NCBI GenBank assembly: GCA_916610825.1
Contig: OU744454.1
Span: 7,409,422-7,473,421, forward strand
Source: Haliclystus octoradiatus
Lineage: Eukaryota > Cnidaria > Staurozoa > Stauromedusae > Haliclystidae
Length of the DNA: 64,000 bases
Reading direction: 5' to 3'
Shown: in pieces, positions 1 through 10,900 of the stretch
How positions within the stretch are numbered: position 1 is the stretch's first letter
How the letters are laid out: every line of letters begins with the position of its first letter
Position numbers and translations under genes: made by a program
Notes under the pieces: generated by a model
What the model was told of the DNA's origin: nothing
What the model saw: only the letters and a program-made list of their open reading frames with translations
The model's database searches: none

Positions 1-50
1 AATCGCAATCAAAATAATCTATTAGCGGCAAGATTTTTCTTGGTATTGTT

Positions 51-620
51 CGTCCATTTTCTCTATTCCATCTTGTCGTTGTTTAATAAATTGTTGACAT
101 ATGTGGCTGACATGACTCAGAATCGAGCATATCAAACAAGATTACAACAGCAGATTTAGCGTAACTATGAGTATGAAATACAAATATTAGTAGATCAAAT
201 TGACAAACGGAAAACTATAAGTACAGATATACAATAGAACAGATAACTTGAAATAATAATTACAACCAAACACAAATGATCCAAAATCTATTCATTAATG
301 ACAAAATGCCCTGTTAGATTGATTACCGACTTTCTGTATTCATTTGGTCGCTGTTGAATAAATTCCCGACCTGAGTGGTCGACATGACAGCATTGCGCAT
401 GTCACACAAGATATCAACGGTTAGATTTAGCGTAACTACATGAGTATGAAATAATACTGAAGTATGAGTAATAGATTGAAGTAGGGTAATACTTTAGATC
501 AAAATGACAAACAGAAAGAGATATTATGAAATAGTTATTACAATCAAAAATAAAACAAAAAAACAAAATAATGAAAACAATGAAATAATTATTACAACCA
601 AAAAACCAAACGAACAGTTT
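51..620. repeat. Diverged direct repeat, two to three partial copies
   Basis: Two stretches (about 51-275 and 328-610) share a series of matching blocks in the same order. These include 'GATTTAGCGTAACTA', 'GAGTATGAAATA', 'GATCAAA.TGACAAAC' and 'ATTACAACCAAA'. They look like old tandem or dispersed copies of one non-coding unit of about 280 bp. No coding potential was seen. The rest of 620-1470 shows nothing recognisable. Confidence 0.55.
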
Positions 621-1469
621 ACAAAAATGAAGTTTTAGCAAATCTAATTATTTTTCTTTCTAATAATAAAATCAATAACGTTTGACGTTTGGGCTGAAAA
701 TTCTCAATTTTCATTTCGTTTTTATTTGATTGAAAAAAACAAATTCTAAAATCAAAACATTACTGATAATCTTTATCAGTTTCAAAAATACCGTTGATCA
801 GATATAAGGGTTGGCTATATATCATTGATTATGTAAGAGGAAGCCATAACTGTAGTGTTAACATCTGGACATGATAAAGAACGGACTTTGAACACGAAAT
901 CATATTTTTTAAGTTTTAACTGACTATCAGAGACGGGATCAGAGATAATTATAGAAAAAATAACACCCCATGCATTGTGAGAGAAAAAGGGAAACACAGA
1001 AAAACACAGCATGATGTCCGCCTACACACAATCAATATAATCTAACGCTAATTAAGTTTTCTCATTTTGCGGGCAACGTTTTCGAGTCAATGTTTGATTT
1101 TTGTTTGAAGCCGATAGTAATAACTCAGATATTTATTATTAAATCTAATGATATCATTTACAAAATTCCAGAACGGTACATGATGCAGAGACTTGATGTT
1201 CCACAGATCCTACATATGCCTTCACAGACAATCATTATGTTTGATAAAATTACCTTTGATTTAATTTTATGTATTAAAATTTTGCTTCTATATTGTCACA
1301 ATCATTCCAACAATGCTGTATTGAGTTTATAAATATGGCTACTGTGAACAAACATTTTTTTTTGGGGGGGGGGGTAAATAAATATTGTTCAGATCTGTCC
1401 GCTTCTTCAAATTCCAAACGCATTGAGCGATTTCATCTTTCGAATTTTAAAATTTAGGAGTTCAAGTAA

Positions 1470-1790
1470 GTAATTGAGACGGTAACTCCCTACCGAAGGC
1501 ACCAGTACCTCTCCTGTATATCTACAAGAATGACTCTTTTCGCTGAGAGCAATGGTGTTAAATGCTCTTTATTGATCTCAGCCGCGACACTGCAGATCAA
1601 TTTCAACATATCTCATGGTAGATTTGACGGGCTCAAAGTCTCACTTACTTTCATGTGCCGAGATTTGATGGTCGATAAGCATTTACCAACATATCAACAT
1701 CGTCATAAAAATAAGTGAGACTTGGAGCAAGTCAAATGGTCGATAGACCTTGATTGTCAATGATGCGCTGCAGCAGGTCACAATGCAATT
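1470..1790. repeat. Dispersed repeat, copy 1 (second copy at 9278-9500)
   Basis: The block starting 'ATTGAGACGGTAACTCCC' and continuing through 'GATCTCAGCC.CGACACTG' recurs in astacin intron 3 (9278-9500) with about 80-85% identity by eye. Its distal part ('CCTTGATTGTCAAT' and 'TCACAATGCAATT') also occurs in the tail of the tRNA-derived SINE at 25304-25512. The three are therefore probably related or composite short interspersed elements. The region 1791-3005 contains no gene or repeat that I can recognise. Confidence 0.6.
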
Positions 1791-2957
1791 TTGCGCATTT
1801 TGAACACTTATAAAATAGAAAGTCAATTGACAGAGAAATATTCAAATAAGATGCATATATAATTAAATATTTTTGAATTTCAAATAATTACCGCTTAATG
1901 TCATGTTTTGAGAACATTATATTTATATAATATTATTATTTTACAAATATATATTGTCATGTCTTAAGACTTCTTAAAACGCATTATTTTTCATTATATT
2001 CATTAATTTTTTAACATTTTAATCAGGAACAAGGTTGTGCAAAACAAATGATGGCCTTAATTTTAATTTGTTAATTAATATTGTGCAGGCTCTCCGCAAG
2101 CTATCATGATAGGAATATTTATGAAGTTGTGTAGCCCATCTTGGCTGTGGCAAAATAATTACTGGCTCTAGATAATCTACAACTGACATGCTGTTGGACG
2201 ATTTGGACAATTAACGTTGGACAATTAACATAGAGATAAATAACACAATGAGTTAACATAATAATAATTGTTTTTGAGTTACGCTGAGTTTTATTTTTTC
2301 ACAAGGTATGGGGTATTACTTTTTGATAACAATCTCTGATGATAGCCTGTTTATAATTGAAACTATTGTTATGAAAGCTCCATGTCTCAGTCAAGTCCAG
2401 ATGGTACTATTATGAATTATAATTAATAAGCACCAATTTTTCAGCTAAATTAATATATCTTCCTTAGGATGGTCGATCAATATAGTTTTTAAGTAAATGT
2501 ATCTGATAACCCATAAAGCATGTATACAACGTTCTCGCGATGAAAATTGAAAGTCAAAACATTTTCGATAATACGTTGGAAAGTTTGAATTACGTGAACA
2601 TTTCAGAAGATTTTATTAGCATTCAGTACTGTAAACTATTATTCTTCCAATCAAAGGTCCTGATTCGTGAACAACGACATATTTGATTTACAGTTTCACG
2701 TCTAAAATCAGGATTGCGTTTTTCATTCTAAAAATCCTACCCCGCAGTATGAACCAACGTACTTTAATACTGTCTGTATGGGGATGATGATATTATCGGC
2801 ATCATGACGTTGTTATACAGAAACAGATGCTACACTACCAAAAACAAACGTCCGTTTATCTCTATATCTATTTGATAAACTGTCATGCTTTTCGGTAATC
2901 AATCATATATCTACACTATATTTATGTGGATGTTACTAAGTTATGTGCCACATACAC

Positions 2958-2967
2958 TTTTATATAG
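2958..2967 (+). promoter_or_regulatory. Possible TATA box of the GPCR gene
   Basis: A TTTATATAG sequence lies about 40 bases upstream of the receptor start codon. The spacing would leave only a very short 5' UTR. In AT-rich DNA such a match can easily arise by chance, so this is a weak call. Confidence 0.25.
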
Positions 2968-3005
2968 ATGACATACGTATTTGAATGTAAGCTGTTAGTA
3001 CAAGC

Positions 3006-3953
3006 ATGGAAAATTCTACATTGGAAAACTATTCAACCATTGAAGGAAATCTAAGACTGGCATGTAAACAATCTGAAAACGTATTCAATGCGAAAGTATT
3101 ACCAACATCATTGAAATTATCAATTGGTATTTTAGCAACTCTAATATTCTTGTGTATAACGACTTCGAACTGTCTGGTAATTCAAGCTATATTTAAAACA
3201 AGGAGACTACAAACAACTACTCATTTATTGATATGTGGTGTAGCTTCAATTGATATTTTAACAGGCATTAGCGTATGTCCGTTATTATTATTATCGTATA
3301 ATTTACCTAATCCATTAGATTATTGCATCACTATTTCCATGTTAACTATGCTAGCTCAATCTGCTATGTTATTATCAATATTAGAAGTCATCATACTATC
3401 AACAGATATTTATATGATTGTATTCAAAGGACGTAACTATCAATATTCACCTAAGCGCAAATGCTACATATTCATGCTTTATTTTTTAATATTTATTTCA
3501 TGTCTTTTAATTTCATTCATTGCAACGATTATTGGTAAAAAATTTATACTGAGATTTGCAAGTGGTATACTACTTGCTATTAGCTTAACATGGTGTATAT
3601 ATGTTCACATGCGATTATATGTATCCTCGGTAAAGATGAAATCAATTGTTTTTCCATCAGAAGATAATGGATTTAGTGTTATACAAATAACAAGGCATCA
3701 AAAAATTAAACGAATGGTTGCATGTGTTACAACAACGACATCAATATGCTTTTTACCAATGATGATTTCTATGATAACTAAAGACGGAGTTGCAGCATCG
3801 ACTGTTGATTTACAGACAATACTTGTTTTGATTTCAAGGTTGTTATTCATTAGTAACTCAATTGTTAATCCGATGATATACTGCTGGAAAATGACTGGAC
3901 TTTTACCAGCAATTAAGAATCAGTTATGCACTCCTGTTGAGATTGTGTTTTGA
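3006..3953 (+). CDS. Rhodopsin-like (class A) GPCR, orphan, single exon
   Basis: A 315-residue seven-transmembrane receptor with no introns. The extracellular N terminus carries two N-glycosylation sequons (N3, N8). TM1 has the conserved Asn (N55 in TSNCLVI). TM2 has the sodium-site Asp (D83 in ASIDIL). TM6 keeps the bend proline (CFLP, 248-251), and TM7 has a clean NPxxY motif (NPMIY, 288-292). TM3 ends in TDIYMIV at 133-139, so the usual DRY motif reads DIY and the G-protein-coupling Arg3.50 is replaced by Ile. The loop between TM4 and TM5 is very short and lacks the usual Cys. The C-terminal tail is only about 20 residues. The ligand cannot be told from sequence, and no subfamily is recognised. 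Length and motif order are normal for a small class A receptor. A polyadenylation signal follows at 4004. Confidence 0.88.
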   Translation: MENSTLENYSTIEGNLRLACKQSENVFNAKVLPTSLKLSIGILATLIFLCITTSNCLVIQAIFKTRRLQTTTHLLICGVASIDILTGISVCPLLLLSYNLPNPLDYCITISMLTMLAQSAMLLSILEVIILSTDIYMIVFKGRNYQYSPKRKCYIFMLYFLIFISCLLISFIATIIGKKFILRFASGILLAISLTWCIYVHMRLYVSSVKMKSIVFPSEDNGFSVIQITRHQKIKRMVACVTTTTSICFLPMMISMITKDGVAASTVDLQTILVLISRLLFISNSIVNPMIYCWKMTGLLPAIKNQLCTPVEIVF

Positions 3954-4003
3954 TCCTTTGGTAGTTTCCTCAATGCTTTCAGAACATTTGCGATCGAAAA
4001 ATG

Positions 4004-4009
4004 AATAAA
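4004..4009 (+). terminator. Polyadenylation signal of the GPCR gene
   Basis: A canonical AATAAA lies 51 bases after the receptor stop codon, a normal distance for a 3' end signal. Confidence 0.5.
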
Positions 4010-5367
4010 TCCTGAATCATTTTCCTTTGGAACGGGTTCTTCGAATTTTATAGACTGCTGTCGCCATCTGTTGTGAAAAAACTCGAAAAATAGTAATTTA
4101 ATAAATTATCGCTAGACTTGTTATTAATATAATTAACTCCATTGTCATATTTCAACGAATGTATATGTGGGTATGAGTGTAACTTTGTAAGTCACACGTC
4201 AATATAGTTAGGGTATGTGGTAAATTATTCATATCTATGACGTATAGGATTTTTTAATGTCATTTGTGTTTGTTGTTGTTAATTAACGTTTGTTGGTATA
4301 TAGACTCAGTATTCTTCGTGAAAACATAACCTGATAAAAATAACTCCTATTTATAGGTAACTTTTTCAATGAATCATCTGGGTTAATTTAAACAATAGAT
4401 GCATACACATTATTTCAAATCTACAAATGATGAAATTTGACAAGCACCATATTTATTATAATACTAATCACGCATGCATCAGTTAAATATATTTAGTGAA
4501 TGAGACATAACATGTAATGAATGATACAACGAATGCGCAGTAGAGCAATGTGATATCGTCACCACATGATATCTATATATAGATTATATTAATTAATATG
4601 TAGTCTATACGTAATCAACTATATTGTATCCTCATTTAATAAAGTAATTGTGACGCATGTGATCAGTCACATCAGAGTCACATGAGTTTCAGTTGAATAA
4701 TGTGAGTGAATATCAAATTATTTTAGTCTTGATTTGACCATATGAAACGCCTAATCTATGTCTCAATGCTACGTAACAAGCAACAAATGAGATGTTGCTC
4801 ATGCACAACATTTACACTCGAATGCCTCTCGCAGCAACTGCCAAGATATTACATATTTTATGAATGATAATAATACGATATTGGAACCATAGGCGTCAGC
4901 CAATCATTCCAATTTTGAAACAAGCACAATCTGCTATTTTTCTTCTTTCTCTAGCCTTGTACATACTAGTCCAGATGGAACACCCCACACACCCTATCAC
5001 TCTCGTAGAACATTTCTAAGATAACTCATTCACATTGATAACGTTATGAGATAAGGAAGCCTAAGGCTGACTGGTGCAAGTCACAGGCCACAAGCTGAAA
5101 GCTTCTGAAATATAATGCTGAGCAAGAATCTGCATTGATCAGTGAGATAAATAAACATTTCTCATCCCGGATAGCACTTCCATAGATCGGCTATTAAGCG
5201 GTGTCTTTTCTAAATTGTTGTGAAGTACTTAGCAATTATTGAATGAGTATGAGCGTAATATTCAGAATCATTTAGACCAAGGTCGAAGTTATCTTCAAGG
5301 TCTAAATGCAAAGCTTAGTTCAATAATTGTTTTATTATTATACTAATTGAGAAGTACTTAATTTCGA
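4010..5367. other. Intergenic spacer, no gene seen
   Basis: AT-rich sequence with no convincing ORF, RNA gene or transposon end. A short inverted pair ('CAATTATTGAA' near 5233, 'TTCAATAATTG' near 5320) hints at a small foldback just before the element at 5368. Confidence 0.4.
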
Positions 5368-5799
5368 CTTCATTATAACAGAGTAGCGACAAATAAAACA
5401 CACGATAATCTGCAACGGTTTCGATTTATTCGTAAGTAAACGTCAGGCACCTGCTGGTCAATGAAAATTAAAATATCTGTGACCATTCGGATAGAACATT
5501 TTGCTTTCTATGCTTTTTTTCATTGTTATCTTTGTAATTATTATTTCATATTTGTTTTGTATTGTATCCGTAATTAGTACAGCTGTAGACCATCTTTGCT
5601 GTTATTATGTTTTATTTATTGTTTAGTGTGTTAATTTCAATAGGTTATGTAAATTACTTTTTTTAATTATAAATACCATATAAAACATGTCCTCCTCTCT
5701 CTCTCTCTTTCTTTTACTTGCCTGACGATGATTTTAGAATAAATCGAAACCGTTGCAGTTTATAGTGTGTTTTATTTGTCGCTACTCAATATAATGAAG
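5368..5799. mobile_element. Small non-autonomous DNA element with long inverted ends
   Basis: The left end (5368-5447) and the right end (5713-5799) are near-perfect reverse complements over about 70-80 bp. Shared blocks include 'GAGTAGCGACAAATAAAACA' and 'GCAACGGTTTCGATTTATTC'. The 265-bp centre has no ORF. This is the structure of a MITE. I could not define a clear target duplication because the inverted match runs into the flanks. The following 5800-7907 holds no gene I can support. Confidence 0.7.
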
Positions 5800-7669
5800 A
5801 TATTTCTTATTATTCCAATAGTTCAAAAGCGATCATAATAATATATCATCGGATATATTAGCCAACTTCATGATTCCCAAATAATGGAATTTGTAAACTA
5901 TACTATCCAATGTAGACTTCCATAAATATGTATATATATATTTTTTTTAAGTTACACAATAATGATGTTAGTTAAAATAGTTGTACAACTTAGTTCACTC
6001 GCATTTATCATCTAATTTTTAAGTTCCACTATTAGGAAATGCAAATTAGCAAGTTAATAAAGTCTCTCTTTCTCCGACATATTTCTCTGCCACTTGTTTT
6101 CTTACGATTTCTTTCGAAATTTTGAGATAATCGTAAAGCCTAGCATAACTACCCAAAAACGGGGTTGTTATGCTTACGAGAACTTTACCGCCCTGGGCTT
6201 GGGTATTAGGGAATTAAATAGTGACTTCTATTGGATGAATATTTTCTCGAGCTAAATAGAATTATCTCGGGGCTCTTAGACAATCCAAATACATGTTGTA
6301 GCTATAGTGATCCGAAATAGTTAACAACTCTGGCAAATATAGCACTTGTTGGCCAGGGCTTAACAGGATAGTCTATGTCGTATACGAGACAAATACAACA
6401 AATAAACTCTCTTGAAGAGGTATTCTTATGAATTGTTTATTGATTCAATTGATACATTAGATTGATACATTTCAAATGCTATAGATAACTATATTGATGC
6501 ATAATCTAATTAAAACGTTACGATTTTCTATTTGTTGCATGTACTTCCCAGTAGCCACACTTGATAGCATCCCGGATAGCGCTATACAATTTCCTACATA
6601 ACATAAATAAAATAAAGACTGTAAGGCTATACCTGAAAAAGAGATCAGAATTAAATAGCGATTGAAAATAAACTAAGTTGAAACAAATTTTGCGGTCAAA
6701 TTTTGTTAAATAATTCTTCCTATTATGTTATTGTTATTACCTGTACATCAATACCAATATCACTATAATACTAATGTGTTTCACTCTTTCCTTGAGATCT
6801 TGATCCATAGCCCAGGAGAGATACGTTCGGATAAATCCAGAGCAACCGTGGCGAATAATGTTAGTCTTAATAATGTTTTCAAAAATCTTCGAATAATATT
6901 AAGATTTCTTATGGCGTTACTCTAGCGGTACTAAGAAAGCTCTCAAGGTAAAAATATGAGCTACATGATCAAGAGCATAGCTAACAACGATGATTTCAGA
7001 TTATATTCCTCCTTTTAATAGCATTTATTTGTTTCACGATTCCTGTTCAAGAATGAAATTCTCAATGTTTGTTGACGTCGCAAAAAAGAATGAAAAATAA
7101 GGTGAATTGCTCAATTAGTTTTAATTCGCAAAGAAAAAATAATTAAATAGCCCCATAGGTAAGAAAATCACCAAAATAAATCCATGCTTTGTTACAGGAG
7201 GAAGCAAGGCAGTTTGATATTTCATGACAAACGACAGTAGAAGGGCTCCATCTGCATCTAAACAACCCTTGAGGGAATAATCACCTCTGTGCAAGCACTG
7301 TCCATTAGGATGATTTATCTAGGCAAGTTATCGTCGTCCTGAAAGGTGGCAAACCTCAATCTTGAAATACAAATTTACTGTCAATGTATCAATTATAATT
7401 AGACTGCTGCAGATTTTCATGAAACATTTTCATGTTGCTTTTCTGCGTAATTTCGTAATCTTCGTAATGTTTAACTGTGATGTTTATCATACACTCTTAA
7501 AAGGCATTTTCACTGACTTCAATTATGTTGCATAATATAGGGATTTCTGTTGACATTTGCTTGTGTAAAGTTCTATCTTCAACCGACGAAACGCGTATTA
7601 CATCGAAATGTTTATTACAAACTAGAAAACAACGAGGTTAGCTTTAACTATAAGCATACCTCTTTGCTT

Positions 7670-7675
7670 TTTATT
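7670..7675 (-). terminator. Candidate polyadenylation signal of the astacin gene
   Basis: Read on the minus strand this is AATAAA, about 230 bases beyond the astacin stop codon. It is the first canonical signal I found there. Confidence 0.35.
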
Positions 7676-7907
7676 TAATCTTGATATTCATGTGCAGTAG
7701 GATTGCAAGTTTTTCTGATCTTTTGTGATCAATATGAATTATATTAAATAAAGCCCCAGGTATAGACATCACATATGAATTTTACACTATATATGAATAA
7801 TAATATAGAAAATAATGCATCTGAATCAAAGCAGTAGTAATAATAGTCGTAGTCTAGATCATAGTAGCCTGCATATAGCATAGACATATTAATTAATATT
7901 CCATACC

Positions 7908-10900
7908 TCAACATAATTTACAGCTCTTTCTACAGTTGACATTCATGTATTTTGGATTGACATTACAATATCCAGTTGAAGCCCAACCAGGACATGCTCT
8001 TGTGTTGTCAACGCAACCTATTGATTAGAAGATAGCTATAGCAATCAGTCACTCGTGTTGCTGGGATAATTTAGATAATATAGTTAAACAATGATAAAAG
8101 TATTATAATTAGCACAACTGTTATAAGCATTTACATCACTCTCTTGCTCGTATAATGTTTTTGAAAACTGCTGATCAAATTTGAAATTCTCATTCGCGAA
8201 CGACTTAGCGTCAAACCACCCAATGTTGGCGGAATAAAAAGTCATTTGGCTGGCACTTATAACTTGATATTCTAATAGAAATATCTGAATACAAGGATGT
8301 TTCTTACCTGTAATCGGTGGTTTTGTTTGTGGCGGGTTAGTAATAGGATTAGGATTTGGATTAGACGAACATTTATACATGTTGTTAATCTGTTGGAGAT
8401 CAATGACACTAAATCCTCTTCGCTGACCAAGACTTTGATATTTGTTTGGCTTTGCTTGAATTGTTGTTTTGCCACTGCCGAATGATGTGCCACTGTAATG
8501 CATCACACTGTTATAGTCGTATTTACCACCATAATAATCAGCAACACCATGTCTGTACTTTTTGAAATTCGATTCCATACCTGAAATGCAAGCAAAATAA
8601 TCATCATTAAAATGAATCCTGGGGGTAGCATCCATACTTCTGGTGTACTTGGACATTGAAATATTACAGGGTACCTTTTCCGAAATTCAAACAAAAATTA
8701 AGGTATTGTCTGTCACAAATATTATCAAAGATATACTTTTTGCATCTATTGACTTTGGTTTGGTTATTCGGCCAAGAATCTATTTGACCAAACCGTCGAT
8801 ATGAATTGAAAGTTACCCCCTTGGAAATGTATGCATATGATGCATCAATGTACCATCAATACACTATAGTACTGTTCAATGTTAAAATTGCTAGAACCGA
8901 TCAAAGACCAGAATGATTTTGCGATTTTCTTATAAATTCCCTATTCAATTCACAAGCTGAAAATAAATAGTAGTGACATCGATCCTCATATATCGAATTT
9001 GCGATATACCGAATTACACCACAATAGAGTTTTGTTCTGTTGGTTCATCCGTCTTACCTTTTTTAATATTTTCCCAAAATATTGTTACGTATGAATCCCT
9101 GTCTAACCTAGATTGTTCGTGATAGAACCCAATCGCATGCATCATTTCATGAACAACAGTGCCATGTGATGTACAACCACGCCCAATTGAGATATCCTGC
9201 TTTCTTCCAATGCGTCCGACATTTGAATAACAACTACATTAAGGCATAAAAATATCAAAGAACCATTACGGTTATAGTAATTGAGACGGTAACTCCCTTC
9301 CGAAGGCACCCTACCACTCCTCTATTTCTAGAAGAGTGGCTCTTTTCTCTGAAAGCAATGATGTTAGTTACTCTTGATTGATCTCAGCCACGACACTGCA
9401 GATCAATTTCAACAGATTTCATGGTAAATAGACATCGATTGTAAATGTGCTAATGATGCACTGCAGCTACTCACAATGCACTTCCAATACCCAAAATATG
9501 GAGCTATACAGATTTTCACAACAAAGATGGTGCGATAATGATGAGCATGTAGAAGTAACGTCATCGCTTTGTCTATAAGGTATATCAGGTTACACACGGA
9601 ACGGTAAATGTACAACACGGTAGTATTTAAAACTGCTTACGAGCTCTGGAAAATAATATTTTATATTTTAAATAAATAATTGGAGTAGGGCTCCACCCCG
9701 ATACATCATTAGCTATGGATGCATTGACTTGTAGAATACCTGGTCAGTTAATCACATTCCTTTCTCTATTTTTTGAAGCTGTGATTAAGCAACTAAATTT
9801 TGCTTATTTTGTAACTGTTGTCTTTTATGTTAAAACAAAGATTTTAAACTCGATGTTAGTTCTATATATATCAGCATGCATTTATTGGGTTTTCAATTTT
9901 TTTTATCTTGAGATGTGCTTGCTGAATGAAATTTATAAACTATCGAATAATGTTGAAACTGTAACGCTGCTGATAGGTTGGCTCTAATGAAGCTTGGAAA
10001 AACACATTGCCAGGCCAAGAAATTGATCATTTTCCTATGTTTAAACATTCATTGCAACGATTGTGGAGATTGATATAAAAATTTAAACTTCAGTACTAGA
10101 ATAAGTGGTGAAAAACTGAGGAGATAAACTGGTATTCAATGGTCAATCATAGCATGAAAATATTGTCATTTTTAAATTGAATTTGGCTGACACACTTTTC
10201 ATTTTAATGGCATAACATTGGACTTCAAAATTAAGGATAAGTTTATCATTATTGATAGAGTGAATTACAGATAATACTTGCGTGCGTGTCAATGCAGATG
10301 ACTATATGAAGACGATGAAGATGAACATAAAAAAGACAATCATAATCAGGTAGGAGATACTACAACGGTGGCAAAGGTGTTCTCTTAATTTTAGATGGCA
10401 ACCAAGTTCAAAGCACATGTATGTAAGATAAATACCTTCACTATTCCCCGGCACTATTCAAATGTTAGTATATGAAAACAAGCTAATGTATGAACTTACC
10501 CTGATCCGGTAAAAAATCGGACATATCCTGCTTCGTTCGTTCTTGGTATAAATCTGATGCATGTTTTTGCATTGTAATCTGCAATTGCTTTCTCGACAGC
10601 TTTGCGACTTGACCAACCTATTTATCAATGGAAGAATTAAATGGCTAAAGAATACCTATCGAATGGAGATGCAACTTCAATAGTTATTGAAGACCAATGC
10701 TACACGCTTTCCTCGTCGATATTATCTTAATAATGATAAACACAGGAGATGAACAGCTCCAGCACGTTTATCAATTTCTGCCAAAACAAAAAATGTTAAT
10801 GTTATTATAATGGTTGTTATAAGCTACGTCACACATCAAACTCTCCATAAGGGATTTACAAGCTTCTAAAGTCTCTAAACACTCCATCATAAAAATCGCA

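Noticed and set aside
8084..8307. Long tail on astacin exon 5
   Set aside because: The GTAAG donor at 8307 leads in frame to the ShKT exon. The tail contains transposon relics.
9715..9987. 90-codon hydrophobic ORF in astacin intron 3
   Set aside because: No recognisable family, no promoter or neighbour support, and AT-rich DNA often yields hydrophobic chance ORFs.
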